NCBI RefSeq assembly: GCF_036248275.1
Contig: NZ_CP109181.1
Span: 186,001-250,000 of the forward strand
Length of the DNA: 64,000 nt
Direction: 5' to 3'
Origin: Streptomyces sp. NBC_01716
GTDB lineage: Bacteria > Actinomycetota > Actinomycetes > Streptomycetales > Streptomycetaceae
Made by a program: the position numbers and the translations under genes. The notes below the pieces were generated by a model. That model worked only from the letters and a program-made list of their open reading frames with translations, did not search any database and was not told the origin of the DNA. Positions 48,492 through 58,527 of this stretch are shown piece by piece (the stretch's first letter is position 1; every line of letters starts with the position of its first letter).

Positions 48492-50027
48492 CTACCCGTC
48501 GAGGACCGGCGCCGCCGTGTCCTTGCTCGCCGCCCGTGCGATGTTGCGCGCCATCCCGCCGAAGACGACGGCGTGGAACGGCGCGACGCTCCACCAGTAC
48601 GCGTGCCCGAGCAGCCCGCGCGGATGGAAAAGGGCGCGCTGCCGGTAGCGCGTACGGCCCCGCTCGTCGCTCTCGACGCGCATCTCCAGCCAGGCGAGTC
48701 CGGGGAGCCGCATCTCGGCGCGCAGCCTCAGCAGCCGGCCCGGTTCGATCTCCTCGACGCGCCAGAAGTCCAGCGAGTCGCCGACCCGCAGCCGGGCGGC
48801 GTCGCGGCGTCCCCGGCGCAGCCCGACACCGCCGACGAGCCGGTCCAGCCGGGCCCGTACGGCCCAGGCCAGCGGGAAGGAGTACCAGCCGTTGTCGCCG
48901 CCGATGCCTTCGACAACCCGCCACAACGCCTCGGGGCCGACGTCCACGGTCAGTTCGCGGTGGTCCGTGTAGAGGCTGCCGCCCGCCCAGTCGGGGTCGG
49001 TCGGCAGCGGGTCGCTCGGTGCGCCGGGGACGGAGGCGGAGGACCAGCGGGTGGTCACCTGGGCGTCCTGGATCCGCCGGAGCGCCAGAGCCAGCGCCTC
49101 CTCGAAGCCGAGGGGCCCGCCGGGTGCGTCGGGGACGTACCGCGCGATGTCGTTCTCGTGGCAGACGACCTCGTGCCGGAGGGACTCGGCGAGCGGCCGG
49201 GCGATCGAGGGGGGTACGGGGGTGACCAGGCCGATCCACTGGCTGGAGAGGGCCGGTGTGAGGACCGGAACGGGCACGATCAGCCGGCGCCGGAGTCCGG
49301 CGACGGCGGCGTAACTGTGCATCATCTCCAGATAGGTGAGGACGTCGGGGCCGCCGATGTCGAAGGCGCGGCTGACGTCGGCGGGCATCCGGGCGCTGCC
49401 GACGAGATGGCGCAGGACGTCGCGTACGGCGATGGGCTGGATCCGGCTCCGTACCCAGCTCGGTGTGACCATCACCGGGAGGCGTTCGGTGAGATACCGC
49501 AGCATCTCGAAGGACGCCGAGCCGGACCCGATGATGACGGCGGCACGCAGCACGGTGGTGGGGACGCGCGAGCCGAGCAGAATGCGCCCGACCTCGGTAC
49601 GGGAGCGCAGATGGGGCGAGAGATTCCGCTCGGGTACGCCGACGGGGGCCAGACCTCCCAGATAGACGATGCGCCGGACGCCCGCCGCGTGGGCCTGTTC
49701 GGCGAAGATCCGGGCTGCCTCGCGGTCGGTCCGCTCGAAGCCGGAACCGGTGCCGAGCGAGTGGACCAGGAAGTACGCGACGTCGATGCCCCGCATGGCG
49801 TCGCCGACCGAGCCGGCGTCGGTGACATCACCGCGTACGACCTCGGCCCGGCCCGCCCATACGTGGTCGCGCAGCTTCTCGGGCGTACGGGCGAGACAGC
49901 GCACCCGGTGCCCGGCGTCCAGCAGTTCCGGCACGAGCCGGCCGCCGATGTAGCCGGTGGCGCCGGTCACCAGGCAGTGGAGGGCGGGCGCCGGGTCCGG
50001 GGCGGGCGCCGGGTCGGCGTAGGTCAT
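48492..50027 (-). CDS. Two-domain NAD-epimerase/DUF2867 protein
   Basis: A 511-residue protein from ATG 50027 (GGAGGG six bases upstream). The first 320 residues are an atypical SDR: HCLVTGATGYIGGRLVPELLDAGHRVRCLARTPEKLR, VRGDVTDAGSVGDAMRGIDVAYFLVHSLGTG, GVRRIVYLGGLAP, VLRAAVIIGSGSASFEMLRYLTERLPVM. The last 170 residues are a DUF2867 START-like domain: GGSLYTDHRELTVDVGPEALWRVVEGIGGDNGWYSFPLAW...RPRGLLGHAYWWSVAPFH. The fused type is common in actinomycetes, and its ligand is unknown. It follows the DUF475 gene by 22 bases in the same direction, so the two may be co-transcribed. Confidence 0.85.
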   Translation of the reverse strand: MTYADPAPAPDPAPALHCLVTGATGYIGGRLVPELLDAGHRVRCLARTPEKLRDHVWAGRAEVVRGDVTDAGSVGDAMRGIDVAYFLVHSLGTGSGFERTDREAARIFAEQAHAAGVRRIVYLGGLAPVGVPERNLSPHLRSRTEVGRILLGSRVPTTVLRAAVIIGSGSASFEMLRYLTERLPVMVTPSWVRSRIQPIAVRDVLRHLVGSARMPADVSRAFDIGGPDVLTYLEMMHSYAAVAGLRRRLIVPVPVLTPALSSQWIGLVTPVPPSIARPLAESLRHEVVCHENDIARYVPDAPGGPLGFEEALALALRRIQDAQVTTRWSSASVPGAPSDPLPTDPDWAGGSLYTDHRELTVDVGPEALWRVVEGIGGDNGWYSFPLAWAVRARLDRLVGGVGLRRGRRDAARLRVGDSLDFWRVEEIEPGRLLRLRAEMRLPGLAWLEMRVESDERGRTRYRQRALFHPRGLLGHAYWWSVAPFHAVVFGGMARNIARAASKDTAAPVLDG

Positions 50028-50049
50028 GGAGCCCTCCGTGGGGTACGGC

Positions 50050-51204
50050 TCAGGCCATGTCCGACGGGCGCGCCTCGCCCGCCGCGATCCGCCGGTTGCG
50101 CAGGACCGACGACCAGAAGGACCAGCCGATGAGGACGACACCGATGAGGCCGGTGATGATCTCGCTGATCTGGAACTGGATGGTGATGATCAGGATGACG
50201 GCGAGCGCGCCGATCGCGTAGTGCGCGCCGTGCTCCAGATAGACGTAGTCGTCGAGGGTGCCCTGGCGGACGAGGTAGACGGTGAGCGACCTGACGTACA
50301 TCGCGCCGATTCCGAGGCCGAGCGCCATCAGCACGATGTCGTTGGTGATGGCGAACGCGCCGATCACTCCGTCGAAGGAGAAGGAGGCGTCGATGACTTC
50401 GAGATAGAGGAACATGAAGAAGGCGGCCTTGCCCGTGACGGCTCCGATCGAGGGGCCGCCGTTGCCGCGCCCACCGGGCGCCGTCTCCTTACCGGGCTCA
50501 CGCTGCGGGATGACCTGCGCTTCGGCCTCCGCGTCCGCCTCCTCGGCGAGTCTGTTCTCGAAGAAGCTGGAGAGCCCGCCCACGAGCAGATACGTGATGA
50601 GGCCGGCGAGTCCGGCGGTGAGGACCGTCTGCGCCTTGTCGGCGTGTGCGCCGCCGTGCTGGTGGGCGTTGGTGGCGACCGTCATGGAGGCGATCAGCAG
50701 CACGATCAGCGCGAGGCAGACGGAGAGCATCTCGAACTGTCCGAGCCTGGCGAGCGGGCGTTCGATCCAGCCGAGCCACTTGATGTCGCGTTCCTCGAAG
50801 ATGAAGCTGAGGAAGATCATCAGCAGGAACATGCCACCGAAGGCGGCGATCGACGGATGGGCGTCGGTGACCAGTTGCTGGTACCGGTCCTTGTCGTTGA
50901 CCGCCAACTGCACCGCCTTGACGGGGCTGAGCTTGGCGGTGATCGCGACGATCAGGACGGGAAACACGAGTCTCATGCCGAACACGGCGATGAGGACGCC
51001 GATCGTGAGGAAGATCTTCTGCCAGAAGGCGCTCATCCTCTTCAGGATTCCGGCGTTGATGACCGCGTTGTCGAAGGACAGCGAGACCTCCAGCACGGTC
51101 AGGATCGCCACGACTCCGAGTGCGGCCCAGCCGTCGTAGAACACCGCCGCCGCGAGGCCGAGTGCGGTGAAGCCGAACGCCCAGCCGAATGTTTTCAGTA
51201 CCAC
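50050..51204 (-). CDS. DUF475/TerC-like integral membrane protein
   Basis: A 384-residue TerC-family protein. About nine membrane segments include GWAALGVVAILTVLEVSLSFDNAVINAGIL (with the charged SFDNAV motif), LIAVFGMRLVFPVLIVAI, IAAFGGMFLLMIFLSFIFEERDIKWLGW, VLTAGLAGLITYLLVGGLSSFFENRL and the second repeat FFMFLYLEVIDASFSFDGVIGAFAITNDIVLMALGLGIGAM. The paired acidic SFDN / SFDG motifs in two repeats are the family hallmark and suggest metal-ion transport, often of manganese. The start is a GTG at 51204. A conserved partner in tellurite-type loci is not seen here. Confidence 0.88.
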   Translation of the reverse strand: MVLKTFGWAFGFTALGLAAAVFYDGWAALGVVAILTVLEVSLSFDNAVINAGILKRMSAFWQKIFLTIGVLIAVFGMRLVFPVLIVAITAKLSPVKAVQLAVNDKDRYQQLVTDAHPSIAAFGGMFLLMIFLSFIFEERDIKWLGWIERPLARLGQFEMLSVCLALIVLLIASMTVATNAHQHGGAHADKAQTVLTAGLAGLITYLLVGGLSSFFENRLAEEADAEAEAQVIPQREPGKETAPGGRGNGGPSIGAVTGKAAFFMFLYLEVIDASFSFDGVIGAFAITNDIVLMALGLGIGAMYVRSLTVYLVRQGTLDDYVYLEHGAHYAIGALAVILIITIQFQISEIITGLIGVVLIGWSFWSSVLRNRRIAAGEARPSDMA

Positions 51205-51241
51205 GACTCACCATGCCTTCCGCGAACATGCTAGGCGATCT

Positions 51242-52363
51242 TCAGCCAGGCATCGCGTTGAAAGCGCCACTTCGCGACACCCGGCCGCCGGGATGGCGGT
51301 CGCGCAGGAACCAGAACACCCCCGTCGCCAGCAGCGCCCAGCCCGCCAGCACGAGGAAGGGGAACGCCCGCTGGTCGTCGCTGAAGTACACCGCCGCGTG
51401 CTGCGCGTTGACCGAAGCGCCCGGCGGGAGCCAGCGGCCGACATGGCCGAGGAGCGAGGGCAGCAGCGGCCACGACACGGCGCCGCCCGACGACGGGTTG
51501 CCGAGGATCACCATCAGCCCCCAGGTGGGGAGCACCGCCCAGCGCCCGACCAGGGTGTTGAACATGGTGAAGACCATCCCGGACGTGAACATCGTGAGCG
51601 CCAGGATCAGCCACGACTCGGCGAACGGCAGGTTCACCGCGCCCAGTTGCCAGTCGACGCCCGCGGCGATGGCGAATCCGCCGAGCAGTCCGCTGGCGGC
51701 GATGAAACCGATCCGCTCCCCCGGATTGAGCTCCTTCGCGTGGATGCTCAGCTGGAGCGCCCCGAGGAAGCCGACGATCACGGCGGCGAGCGTGATGTAG
51801 AACAGGGCAAGCCCGCGCGGATCGCCCTTCTGGAGCGGCTTGATGTCGGTCACCCGCACCGGCACCCCGGTGGCCCGTGCCACGTGCGGCGCCGTCTCGG
51901 CGAGCAGTTCGGCGACGGAGGCTCCGGCGGCGCTCACCACGGCCAGGCCGACGCCCGCCGGACGGAACGTCAGGATCGCGAAGACCCGCTGCTCCTCGAC
52001 GGCACGCCGGGCGGCGGGCCCGCTGCCGTACGGGTGCAGTTCCAGGGAGGCGCCGAGCCCCTTCTCCATACCGCTGACGAAGGCGGCCTCCTGGGCTGTC
52101 GACGGGGCGCCGACGACGGCGATGGGGATCTCGCGCGGGGTCGGGTTGGCCATGGCATACGTGTACGAGCCGGCGAACAGTCCCGCTATGCCCGCCGCGA
52201 TGACGAGAATCACCAGGGCGGGCAGGAAGGGTGAGTTCCTGAACTCCGCGAATCTCTCCGCGATACCGGGCCGTCCGCCACGGGCCGGCTCCGGTCCCCC
52301 GCCGCCGGTGCTCCCGTCGGCACCGTTCCCGTGACTCCTGTCGGTCCCACTGCTCCCGGCCAT
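51242..52363 (-). CDS. DUF3533 (SNG1-like) membrane protein
   Basis: A 373-residue protein from ATG 52363 (ATG 52402 possible). An N-terminal Gly/Ser-rich stretch is followed by a first membrane segment (LPALVILVIAAGIAGLFAGSYTYAM), a large outer domain (IAVVGAPSTAQEAAFVSGMEKGLGASLELHPYGSGPAARRAVEEQRVFAILTFRPAG), and five C-terminal membrane segments (GLALFYITLAAVIVGFLGALQLSI, RIGFIAASGLLGGFAIAAGVDW, SWLILALTMFTSGMVFTMFNTLVG, VLPTWGLMVILGNPSSGGAV, FPFLVLAGWALLATGVFWFL). This is the ABC-2/SNG1 permease-like layout. The function may be export of a lipid or drug. It is upstream of the DUF475 gene. Confidence 0.78.
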   Translation of the reverse strand: MAGSSGTDRSHGNGADGSTGGGGPEPARGGRPGIAERFAEFRNSPFLPALVILVIAAGIAGLFAGSYTYAMANPTPREIPIAVVGAPSTAQEAAFVSGMEKGLGASLELHPYGSGPAARRAVEEQRVFAILTFRPAGVGLAVVSAAGASVAELLAETAPHVARATGVPVRVTDIKPLQKGDPRGLALFYITLAAVIVGFLGALQLSIHAKELNPGERIGFIAASGLLGGFAIAAGVDWQLGAVNLPFAESWLILALTMFTSGMVFTMFNTLVGRWAVLPTWGLMVILGNPSSGGAVSWPLLPSLLGHVGRWLPPGASVNAQHAAVYFSDDQRAFPFLVLAGWALLATGVFWFLRDRHPGGRVSRSGAFNAMPG

Positions 52364-52538
52364 GAAAGCACCGTAAACCACGCATATCGCCACCCCCGTC
52401 ATCGGCGCCCCGTACAGGCGGCACCGGGTCGCTGAGGACTGAAAGGGTTCAGCGATGATGCCCAAATCCCTTCTCCGGCAGGGCAATATGCGCGCGACTC
52501 CTTGACCGACCGAGGGGGCACCCCTACTTTCACTCCAG

Positions 52539-52550
52539 TGAATCGATTCA
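52539..52550. promoter_or_regulatory. LacI-like operator upstream of the rhamnosidase
   Basis: TGAATCGATTCA is a perfect 12-bp palindrome with a central CG, 25 bases before the GTG start of the GH78 gene, in a LacI/GalR form. No neighbouring gene encodes an adjacent regulator; the nearest LacI is at 57313. Confidence 0.55.
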
Positions 52551-52574
52551 TTGTCGAATCTTTCTGGGGTTGAC

Positions 52575-55500
52575 GTGATCAGTAGACGCCGCATGCTCAC
52601 CACCACGACCGCAGCCGCACTGGGCACCACCCTCGCCACGGCCGCCGCACCGTCGGCGCAGGCCGCCGAGGGGACATCGGCCGGCGCCGCCGCCGGCCAG
52701 GCCCGGCCCGGAGCACTCCGGGTCAGCGCGCCGACCGTCGAGTACGTACGCAATCCGCTGGGCCTCGACTCCCCGAAGCCCAGGCTGAGCTGGCCCCTGC
52801 TGTCCGACACGCCCGGCCAGGCGCAGAGCGCGTACCAGATCCGGGTCGCCACCCGTCCCGACAGGCTGGGCGAGCCGGACGTGTGGGACAGCGGCAAGGT
52901 GGTGTCGGACCGGTCGGTGCTGGTGCCGTACGCGGGGCCCGCGCTCAAGCCCCTGACGCGGTATCACTGGTCGGTCCGGGTCTGGAACGCCGCAGGTGAG
53001 GTGTCCGGCTGGAGCGAGAGCGCCTGGTGGGAGACCGGGCTGATGAGCACGGCGGCCTGGTCCGCGCGGTGGATCGCCGCACCGGCCGCGCTCGCCGGGA
53101 CACCCAGCCTCCAGGGCTCGTCCTGGATCTGGTTCCCCGAGGGCGAACCCACCGACAACCTGCCCGCCGGGACCCGTTGGTTCCGCCGCGCCGTCGACGT
53201 CCCGGCCGGTGTCACCAGTGCCCGGCTCGTGGTCGGCGCCGACGACGCGTACACCGTCCATGTGAACGGCACAGAGGTGAGCCGGACCGAACCGGACGGG
53301 CCCGCCGAGAACTGGCGCCGTCCGGCCGTCGTCGACATCACCGCCCAACTGCGCCCGGGAGCCAACGTCGTGGCGGCGTCCGCGGTCAACGCCAGTGCGA
53401 GTCCGGCCGGTTTCATCGCCGTACTGGAGCTCACCTCGGCCGACGGCACCACCACCGTCCCCACCGACGACGCCTGGCGGACGACGAACCAGGAGCCGTC
53501 CGGCGCCTGGCAGCAGGCCGGTTACGACGACAGCACCTGGTCCGCCGCGAAGAAGGGCCCCGCGTGGGGCTCCGGGCCATGGGGCAGGGTGGCGCCCGCG
53601 TTCTTCCCCGCCACCCAGCTGCGGCACGCCTTCCGGCTGGCCGACAAGCCGGTCGCGAGCGCCCGTCTCCATACGACGGCACTCGGCCACTACGAGGCGC
53701 ACCTCAACGGACAGCGGGTCGGCAAGGACCAGTTCGCGCCCGGCTGGACCGACTACCGCCAAAGGGTGCAGTACCAGACGTACGACGTCACCGCGCTGGT
53801 CCGGCGGGGCGCCAACGCGCTCGGCGCGCATCTCGCGCTCGGCTGGTACGGCGGCAATCTCGGCATGTTCGGACCGCACCACTACGGCGACCGGCCCGCG
53901 CTGCTGGCCCAGTTGGAGGTCACGTACAAGGACGGGACGAGCGAGCGCGTCGTGTCGGGAGACGGCTGGCGCGCCACTTCCGGGCCCATCGTCTCGGCCG
54001 ACATGCAGGCGGGCGAGGAGTACGACGCCCGGCTGGAGACCAAGGGCTGGACGTCACCGGGCTTCGACGACGCCGGCTGGCTCGCGGCCGAGCCGGTCGA
54101 CGGCGTGGAGACGGAGATCGTCGCGGAGCTGGACGGCCCGGTGCGGATCACGAAGGAGCTCCCCGCCAAAAAGGTCACCCGCGTCGCCCCGGGGGTCTTC
54201 GTCTTCGACCTCGGCCAGAACATGGTCGGTTCAGTACGGCTCCGGGTGTCGGGCGAGGCGGGCACGACCGTGAGGCTGCGGCACGCCGAGGTGCTGAACC
54301 CGGACGGCTCGGTCTACACCACCAACCTCCGTACGGCGCGCGCCACCGACACCTACACCCTCAAGGGCGGGGGCGAGGAGACGTTCGAGCCGCGCTTCAC
54401 CTTCCACGGTTTCCGCTACGTCGAGGTCACCGGCTTCCCGGGCACGCCGCGCGCGAGCGCGGTCACCGGCCGGGTGATGCACACGTCGGCGCCGTTCACC
54501 TTCGAGTTCGATTCCGATGTCCCCATGCTCAACCAGCTGCACAGCAACATCACTTGGGGCCAGCGCGGCAACTTCCTCTCCATCCCGACCGACACACCGG
54601 CCCGGGACGAACGGCTCGGCTGGACCGGTGACATCAATGTCTTCGCCCCCACCGCCACGTATGTCATGGAGTCCGCCCGCTTCCTCACCAAGTGGCTCCA
54701 GGACCTGCGGGACGCGCAGACCGACGCCGGCTCGTTCACGCATGTCGCCCCGGACATCGGCAACGTCGGTGACGGGTCGGCCGGTTGGGGCGACGCCGGG
54801 GTCACCGTGCCCTGGGCGCTGTACCAGGCGTACGGTGACGAGCGGATTCTCGACGCGTCGTGGGACTCGATGCCCAGATGGCTGGAGTATCTGCGCGAGC
54901 ACAGCGACGGCTTTCTGCGTCCGGCGGACGGTTTCGGCGACTGGCTCAACATCGAGGACGAGACGCCCAAGGACGTCATCGCCACCGCCTACTTCGCGCA
55001 CGCCGCGGATCTCACCGCACGCGTCGCACGGGTGCTGGGCAAGGATCCCGCGCCGTACGAGACGCTGTTCGGCCAGGTCCGTGACGCCTTCCGGGCGGCG
55101 TACGTGACGGCGGAGGCGAGGGTGAAGGGCGACACGCAGACGGCCTATGTGCTCGCCCTGTCGATGGATCTGCTGCCGGAGGAGGCCCGGAAGCCCGCCG
55201 CCGACCGGCTGGTGGCGCTGATCGAGGCGAAGGACTGGCATCTGTCGACCGGCTTCCTCGGCACGCCCCGGCTGCTGCCGGTGCTCACGGCCACCGGCCA
55301 CAACGATGTCGCCTACCGGCTGCTGCACCGGCGCACCTTCCCCGGCTGGGGGTACCAGATCGAGAACGGCGCAACCACGATGTGGGAGCGCTGGGACTCG
55401 ATCAGGCCGGACGGAAGTTTCCAGGACGCGGGGATGAACTCCTTCAACCACTACGCCTACGGCTCCGTCGGCGAGTGGATGTACGCGAACGTCGCGGGCA

Positions 55501-55796
55501 TCGCGCCGGGCCGGCCCGGGTTCAAAGAGATCGTGATCAGGCCGCGCCCCGGTGGTGAGGTGCGGCGGGCCGGGGGCCGGTACGCGTCGGTGTACGGGCC
55601 GATCACCACCCGCTGGGAGTCGGGGCGCCGCGGCTTCGAGCTGGAGTGCTCGGTGCCGCCCAACACCACGGCGGAGGTGTGGGTACCCGCGCGGAAGGCG
55701 GGCGACGTCAGGCATCAGGGCGCGAGGTTCCTGCGGATGGAGGACGGCTGCGCGGTGTACGCGGTGGGGTCGGGGCGCCACCGGTTCACCACCTGA
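52575..55796 (+). CDS. Exported GH78 alpha-L-rhamnosidase
   Basis: A 1073-residue enzyme, start at GTG 52575 (GGGG five bases upstream). The N-terminus is a Tat signal (SRRRMLTTTTAAALGTTLATAAAPSAQAAE). The GH78 architecture is complete: N-domain (VRNPLGLDSPKPRLSWPLLSD...AYQIRV), Bac_rhamnosid_N (RWFRRAVDVPAGVTSARL, YEAHLNGQRVGKDQFAPGWTDYR), concanavalin-like middle (VFDLGQNMVGSVRLRVSGEAG), the (alpha/alpha)6 catalytic domain with IPTDTPARDERLGWTGDINVFAPTATYVMESARFLTKWLQDL and WERWDSI, and a C-terminal beta domain. The acidic DERLGWTGD and the Glu in W-E-RW are the usual catalytic residues. It removes terminal rhamnose from plant glycosides outside the cell. A LacI-like operator lies upstream. 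Confidence 0.93.
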   Translation: MISRRRMLTTTTAAALGTTLATAAAPSAQAAEGTSAGAAAGQARPGALRVSAPTVEYVRNPLGLDSPKPRLSWPLLSDTPGQAQSAYQIRVATRPDRLGEPDVWDSGKVVSDRSVLVPYAGPALKPLTRYHWSVRVWNAAGEVSGWSESAWWETGLMSTAAWSARWIAAPAALAGTPSLQGSSWIWFPEGEPTDNLPAGTRWFRRAVDVPAGVTSARLVVGADDAYTVHVNGTEVSRTEPDGPAENWRRPAVVDITAQLRPGANVVAASAVNASASPAGFIAVLELTSADGTTTVPTDDAWRTTNQEPSGAWQQAGYDDSTWSAAKKGPAWGSGPWGRVAPAFFPATQLRHAFRLADKPVASARLHTTALGHYEAHLNGQRVGKDQFAPGWTDYRQRVQYQTYDVTALVRRGANALGAHLALGWYGGNLGMFGPHHYGDRPALLAQLEVTYKDGTSERVVSGDGWRATSGPIVSADMQAGEEYDARLETKGWTSPGFDDAGWLAAEPVDGVETEIVAELDGPVRITKELPAKKVTRVAPGVFVFDLGQNMVGSVRLRVSGEAGTTVRLRHAEVLNPDGSVYTTNLRTARATDTYTLKGGGEETFEPRFTFHGFRYVEVTGFPGTPRASAVTGRVMHTSAPFTFEFDSDVPMLNQLHSNITWGQRGNFLSIPTDTPARDERLGWTGDINVFAPTATYVMESARFLTKWLQDLRDAQTDAGSFTHVAPDIGNVGDGSAGWGDAGVTVPWALYQAYGDERILDASWDSMPRWLEYLREHSDGFLRPADGFGDWLNIEDETPKDVIATAYFAHAADLTARVARVLGKDPAPYETLFGQVRDAFRAAYVTAEARVKGDTQTAYVLALSMDLLPEEARKPAADRLVALIEAKDWHLSTGFLGTPRLLPVLTATGHNDVAYRLLHRRTFPGWGYQIENGATTMWERWDSIRPDGSFQDAGMNSFNHYAYGSVGEWMYANVAGIAPGRPGFKEIVIRPRPGGEVRRAGGRYASVYGPITTRWESGRRGFELECSVPPNTTAEVWVPARKAGDVRHQGARFLRMEDGCAVYAVGSGRHRFTT

Positions 55797-55876
55797 TCCC
55801 GGGGCACCGGCGGTCCCCACCGGTCCGGCCGGGCACGGAAGGCTTCCCGTACCCGGCCGGATCCGCCCGCTTCGCG

Positions 55877-57238
55877 TCAGCCGCGCGCGGTCAGCGCCCG
55901 CGCGTGCTCGCGCACCTGACGTGGTGTCAGATAGACGTCCGTGTACTCGAAGTCGTGCAGCGTGGCCGGCTTCTGCGCCTGGAACCCGGTCCGTACGAAG
56001 TCGTCCCCGGCGACGGCGTTGAGCATCCAGTTGGTCAGCACCCGCGCCTTGGCGACGCTGGTCCGCAGGGACGACCAGTGGTAGCCGCGGGCGACGACCT
56101 GGGCCGGCATCCCGCGCAGTTCGACACCCATTGGCTTGGAGACGGCGTCCCTGCCGCCGAGATCGACGACGAGCCCCAGGTCCTTGTGCTCGTACCGCAG
56201 CAGCGGCTGCCGGCGCACGGTGGCGATGACGTTGTCCGCGGCCTTACGGCCCTGCCGCAGCGCGTGCTGTGCGGTCGGCGGGCAGATCGCGTCGCCGCCC
56301 TTCGTCAGGTCCGGCACGGCCGCGGCGTCGCCGAGGGCGAAGACGCCGTCGAGGCCCGTGACCCGCAGTTCGGGCGAGACGGCGAGCCGGCCGTGTACTT
56401 TCTCGGCGTCGAACGTGCCGACCAGCGGGCTCGCGACCACACCGGCCGTCCAGATGAGTGTGCGGCAGGGCAGCACCCGGCCGTCGGTGAACGTCACCTC
56501 GTCGGGCGCGGCCTTGGCGACGGACACCCCGAGCGACACCTCGATCCCGCGCCTGCGGAGGATGCCGAGGGCGGTGGCGCCGAGCCTGTCGCCGAGTTCC
56601 GGCATGAGTTTCGGGGCGATGTCGACGAGGTGCCACCTGATCTGCTGCGGGTCCAGGCGCGGATAGCGCCGCAGGGCGTTGCTGGTGACGCGCTGCAGCG
56701 AGGCGGCCGTCTCCGTGCCCGCGTAGCCGCCGCCGACCACGACGAAGCGGAGCCGCGCCTCGCGCTCCTTCTCGTCCACGCTGGCGTCCGCGAGGTCGAG
56801 TTGTGCGATGACGTGGTCGCGGATGTAGGCGGCCTCGGCGAGTGTCTTCATGCCGCGCGCGTTGTCGACGAGTCCGGGGATGTCGAACGTACGGGTGATG
56901 CTGCCGGGGGCCAGCACGATGTAGTCGTAGGGGAGGTTGACGATCTCGCCGGTGATCTTCCGGACGACGCAGATCTTCGCCTTCGGATCCACTCCGATGG
57001 CCCCGCCGGGGACGATCCGGGTGCGGTGTTTCCTGCTGCGGCGCAGTGACACCGCGACCGACTGCGGGGGCAGGACTCCCGAGGCCACCTGAGGCAGCAA
57101 CGGCAGATAGAGCTGGTACGAGAACGGCGTGACCAGGCAGATCTCCGCTTCTCCCGGTACCAGTTTCCGCTCCAGGCGGCGCAGGCACGCCACCCCCGCG
57201 AAGCCCGCACCCACTACGAGAATCCTCGGTCGTGCCAC
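55877..57238 (-). CDS. Type II NADH dehydrogenase-like flavoprotein
   Basis: A 453-residue FAD/NAD(P)-dependent oxidoreductase: start GTG 57238 with AAGGA eight bases upstream. It has the FAD motif [23 protein letters not shown], the second dinucleotide motif [21 protein letters not shown], the FAD-binding tail [15 protein letters not shown], and the quinone-proximal [17 protein letters not shown]. The order and length fit NDH-2, the single-subunit NADH:quinone reductase at the inner membrane face, which feeds the respiratory chain without pumping protons. The C-terminus ([35 protein letters not shown]) is amphipathic, as needed for membrane docking. Confidence 0.9.
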   Translation of the reverse strand: MARPRILVVGAGFAGVACLRRLERKLVPGEAEICLVTPFSYQLYLPLLPQVASGVLPPQSVAVSLRRSRKHRTRIVPGGAIGVDPKAKICVVRKITGEIVNLPYDYIVLAPGSITRTFDIPGLVDNARGMKTLAEAAYIRDHVIAQLDLADASVDEKEREARLRFVVVGGGYAGTETAASLQRVTSNALRRYPRLDPQQIRWHLVDIAPKLMPELGDRLGATALGILRRRGIEVSLGVSVAKAAPDEVTFTDGRVLPCRTLIWTAGVVASPLVGTFDAEKVHGRLAVSPELRVTGLDGVFALGDAAAVPDLTKGGDAICPPTAQHALRQGRKAADNVIATVRRQPLLRYEHKDLGLVVDLGGRDAVSKPMGVELRGMPAQVVARGYHWSSLRTSVAKARVLTNWMLNAVAGDDFVRTGFQAQKPATLHDFEYTDVYLTPRQVREHARALTARG

Positions 57239-57312
57239 GGTGTCCGTCCTTTCCCGGTCGTGCTGGGGTCGCCCTTCACCTTCCCCGGGTCAGGTTTCTC
57301 TCACGGAGGGAT

Positions 57313-58386
57313 TCACTCCGTCGCGGACTTCACCACCGCCGTGCTGTTCCTGACGACCAGGCGCGTGCCGAACTCGATCCGGGTGTCGGCCTGGTCGGGG
57401 CGGCCGTCGGGGCGGCCGTCCGGCCGGGGGCCGCCGCTCTGGTACGCGCGCCGCAGCCGCAGCAGCATCTGGGCGGCCTCCTCGGCCATCTCCACCAGCG
57501 GCTGGTGCACGGTGGTGAGGGAGGGGCTCGACCACTGGGCGAGCGGGATGTCGTCGTACCCGACCACGGAGAGGTCCTCCGGCACCTGGACGCCGAGCAC
57601 CCGCGCGGCCTCCAGTACGCCGAGCGCCTGGAGGTCGCTGCCGGCGAAGACGGCGGTCGGCGGTTCCGGCAGCCGGAGCAGTTCCATCGCGTGCTCGTAG
57701 CCCGCCTGGACATGGAAGTCGCCGAACCGCACGAGGCGTGGGGCGACCTTCACACCGGCCATCGCCATGGCGGAGCGGAAGCCGTCGAGGCGCGCGAGGG
57801 AGCAGAGCATGTCCTCGGGGCCGGTGACGACCGCGATACGGCGGTGCCCGAGGTCGAGCAGATGGCGGGTGGCGGCGAGCCCGCCTGCCCAGTTGGCCGA
57901 TCCCACGGAGGGCACGTCGGGTTCCGGGTCGCCGGCCGGGTCGATGATCACGAACGGGATGGCCCGTGACCACAGCTTCTTCTTGAGCTCGTCGGGGAGG
58001 GTGGAGAAGACCAGCACCACACCGAGCGGACGGCGGCGCAGGACGCCTTCCACCCACTCGGCTCCCGGGGAGTGCCGGGTCCCGGTCTCGGTGAGTACGA
58101 CGCTGACGCCGGCGCTCTTGGCGACGTTCTGCATGCCCCGGATGAGCTCCATGGACCAGGCGCTGTCCAGCTCGTGGAAGACGATCTCGATGAGCGGCGC
58201 CTCGGGGAGGGACGCCGAGGCGCGCCGGTAGCCGTGCGCCTCCAGCAGCTCCTCGACCTTGACCCGCGTCGGGGCGGAGACATCAGGGCGCCCGTTGAGG
58301 ACCTTCGAAACTGTCGAAAGGGAAACACCCGCCTGGGTGGCCACCTGAGCGAGGGTGACCCGCCCCGTACTCCTGTCATCTGGCAT
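57313..58386 (-). CDS. LacI-family regulator of the sugar ABC/GH3 locus
   Basis: A 357-residue LacI regulator from ATG 58386. Headpiece: [49 protein letters not shown]. Effector core: [123 protein letters not shown] short GRPDGRPDQ repeat is near the C-terminus. It is divergent from the binding-protein gene of the sugar ABC locus and very likely represses it. The genomic layout matches BxlR of the xylobiose system, but that is by analogy. Confidence 0.9.
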   Translation of the reverse strand: MPDDRSTGRVTLAQVATQAGVSLSTVSKVLNGRPDVSAPTRVKVEELLEAHGYRRASASLPEAPLIEIVFHELDSAWSMELIRGMQNVAKSAGVSVVLTETGTRHSPGAEWVEGVLRRRPLGVVLVFSTLPDELKKKLWSRAIPFVIIDPAGDPEPDVPSVGSANWAGGLAATRHLLDLGHRRIAVVTGPEDMLCSLARLDGFRSAMAMAGVKVAPRLVRFGDFHVQAGYEHAMELLRLPEPPTAVFAGSDLQALGVLEAARVLGVQVPEDLSVVGYDDIPLAQWSSPSLTTVHQPLVEMAEEAAQMLLRLRRAYQSGGPRPDGRPDGRPDQADTRIEFGTRLVVRNSTAVVKSATE

Positions 58387-58504
58387 GGACTGAAGGATAA
58401 AGCACGGCCTTGTGTAACGGTTTCGCCGAGTGATGACAGCGATGTTGACCGGCACTTGAGCGGACCTTACCGTCGCACCCCACAGAGACTTTCGGTCAGA
58501 TTAC

Positions 58505-58519
58505 CGATACTTTCGAAAG
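58505..58519. promoter_or_regulatory. LacI operator over the binding-protein ribosome site
   Basis: CGATACTTTCG (58505-58515) matches CGAAA-N-TTTCG with one change, and it overlaps the perfect palindrome CTTTCGAAAG (58510-58519), which includes the AAAGG ribosome site of the next gene. A related ACTTTCGG lies about 20 bases upstream. This fits control by the divergent LacI protein. Confidence 0.6.
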
Positions 58520-58527
58520 GTCGACCG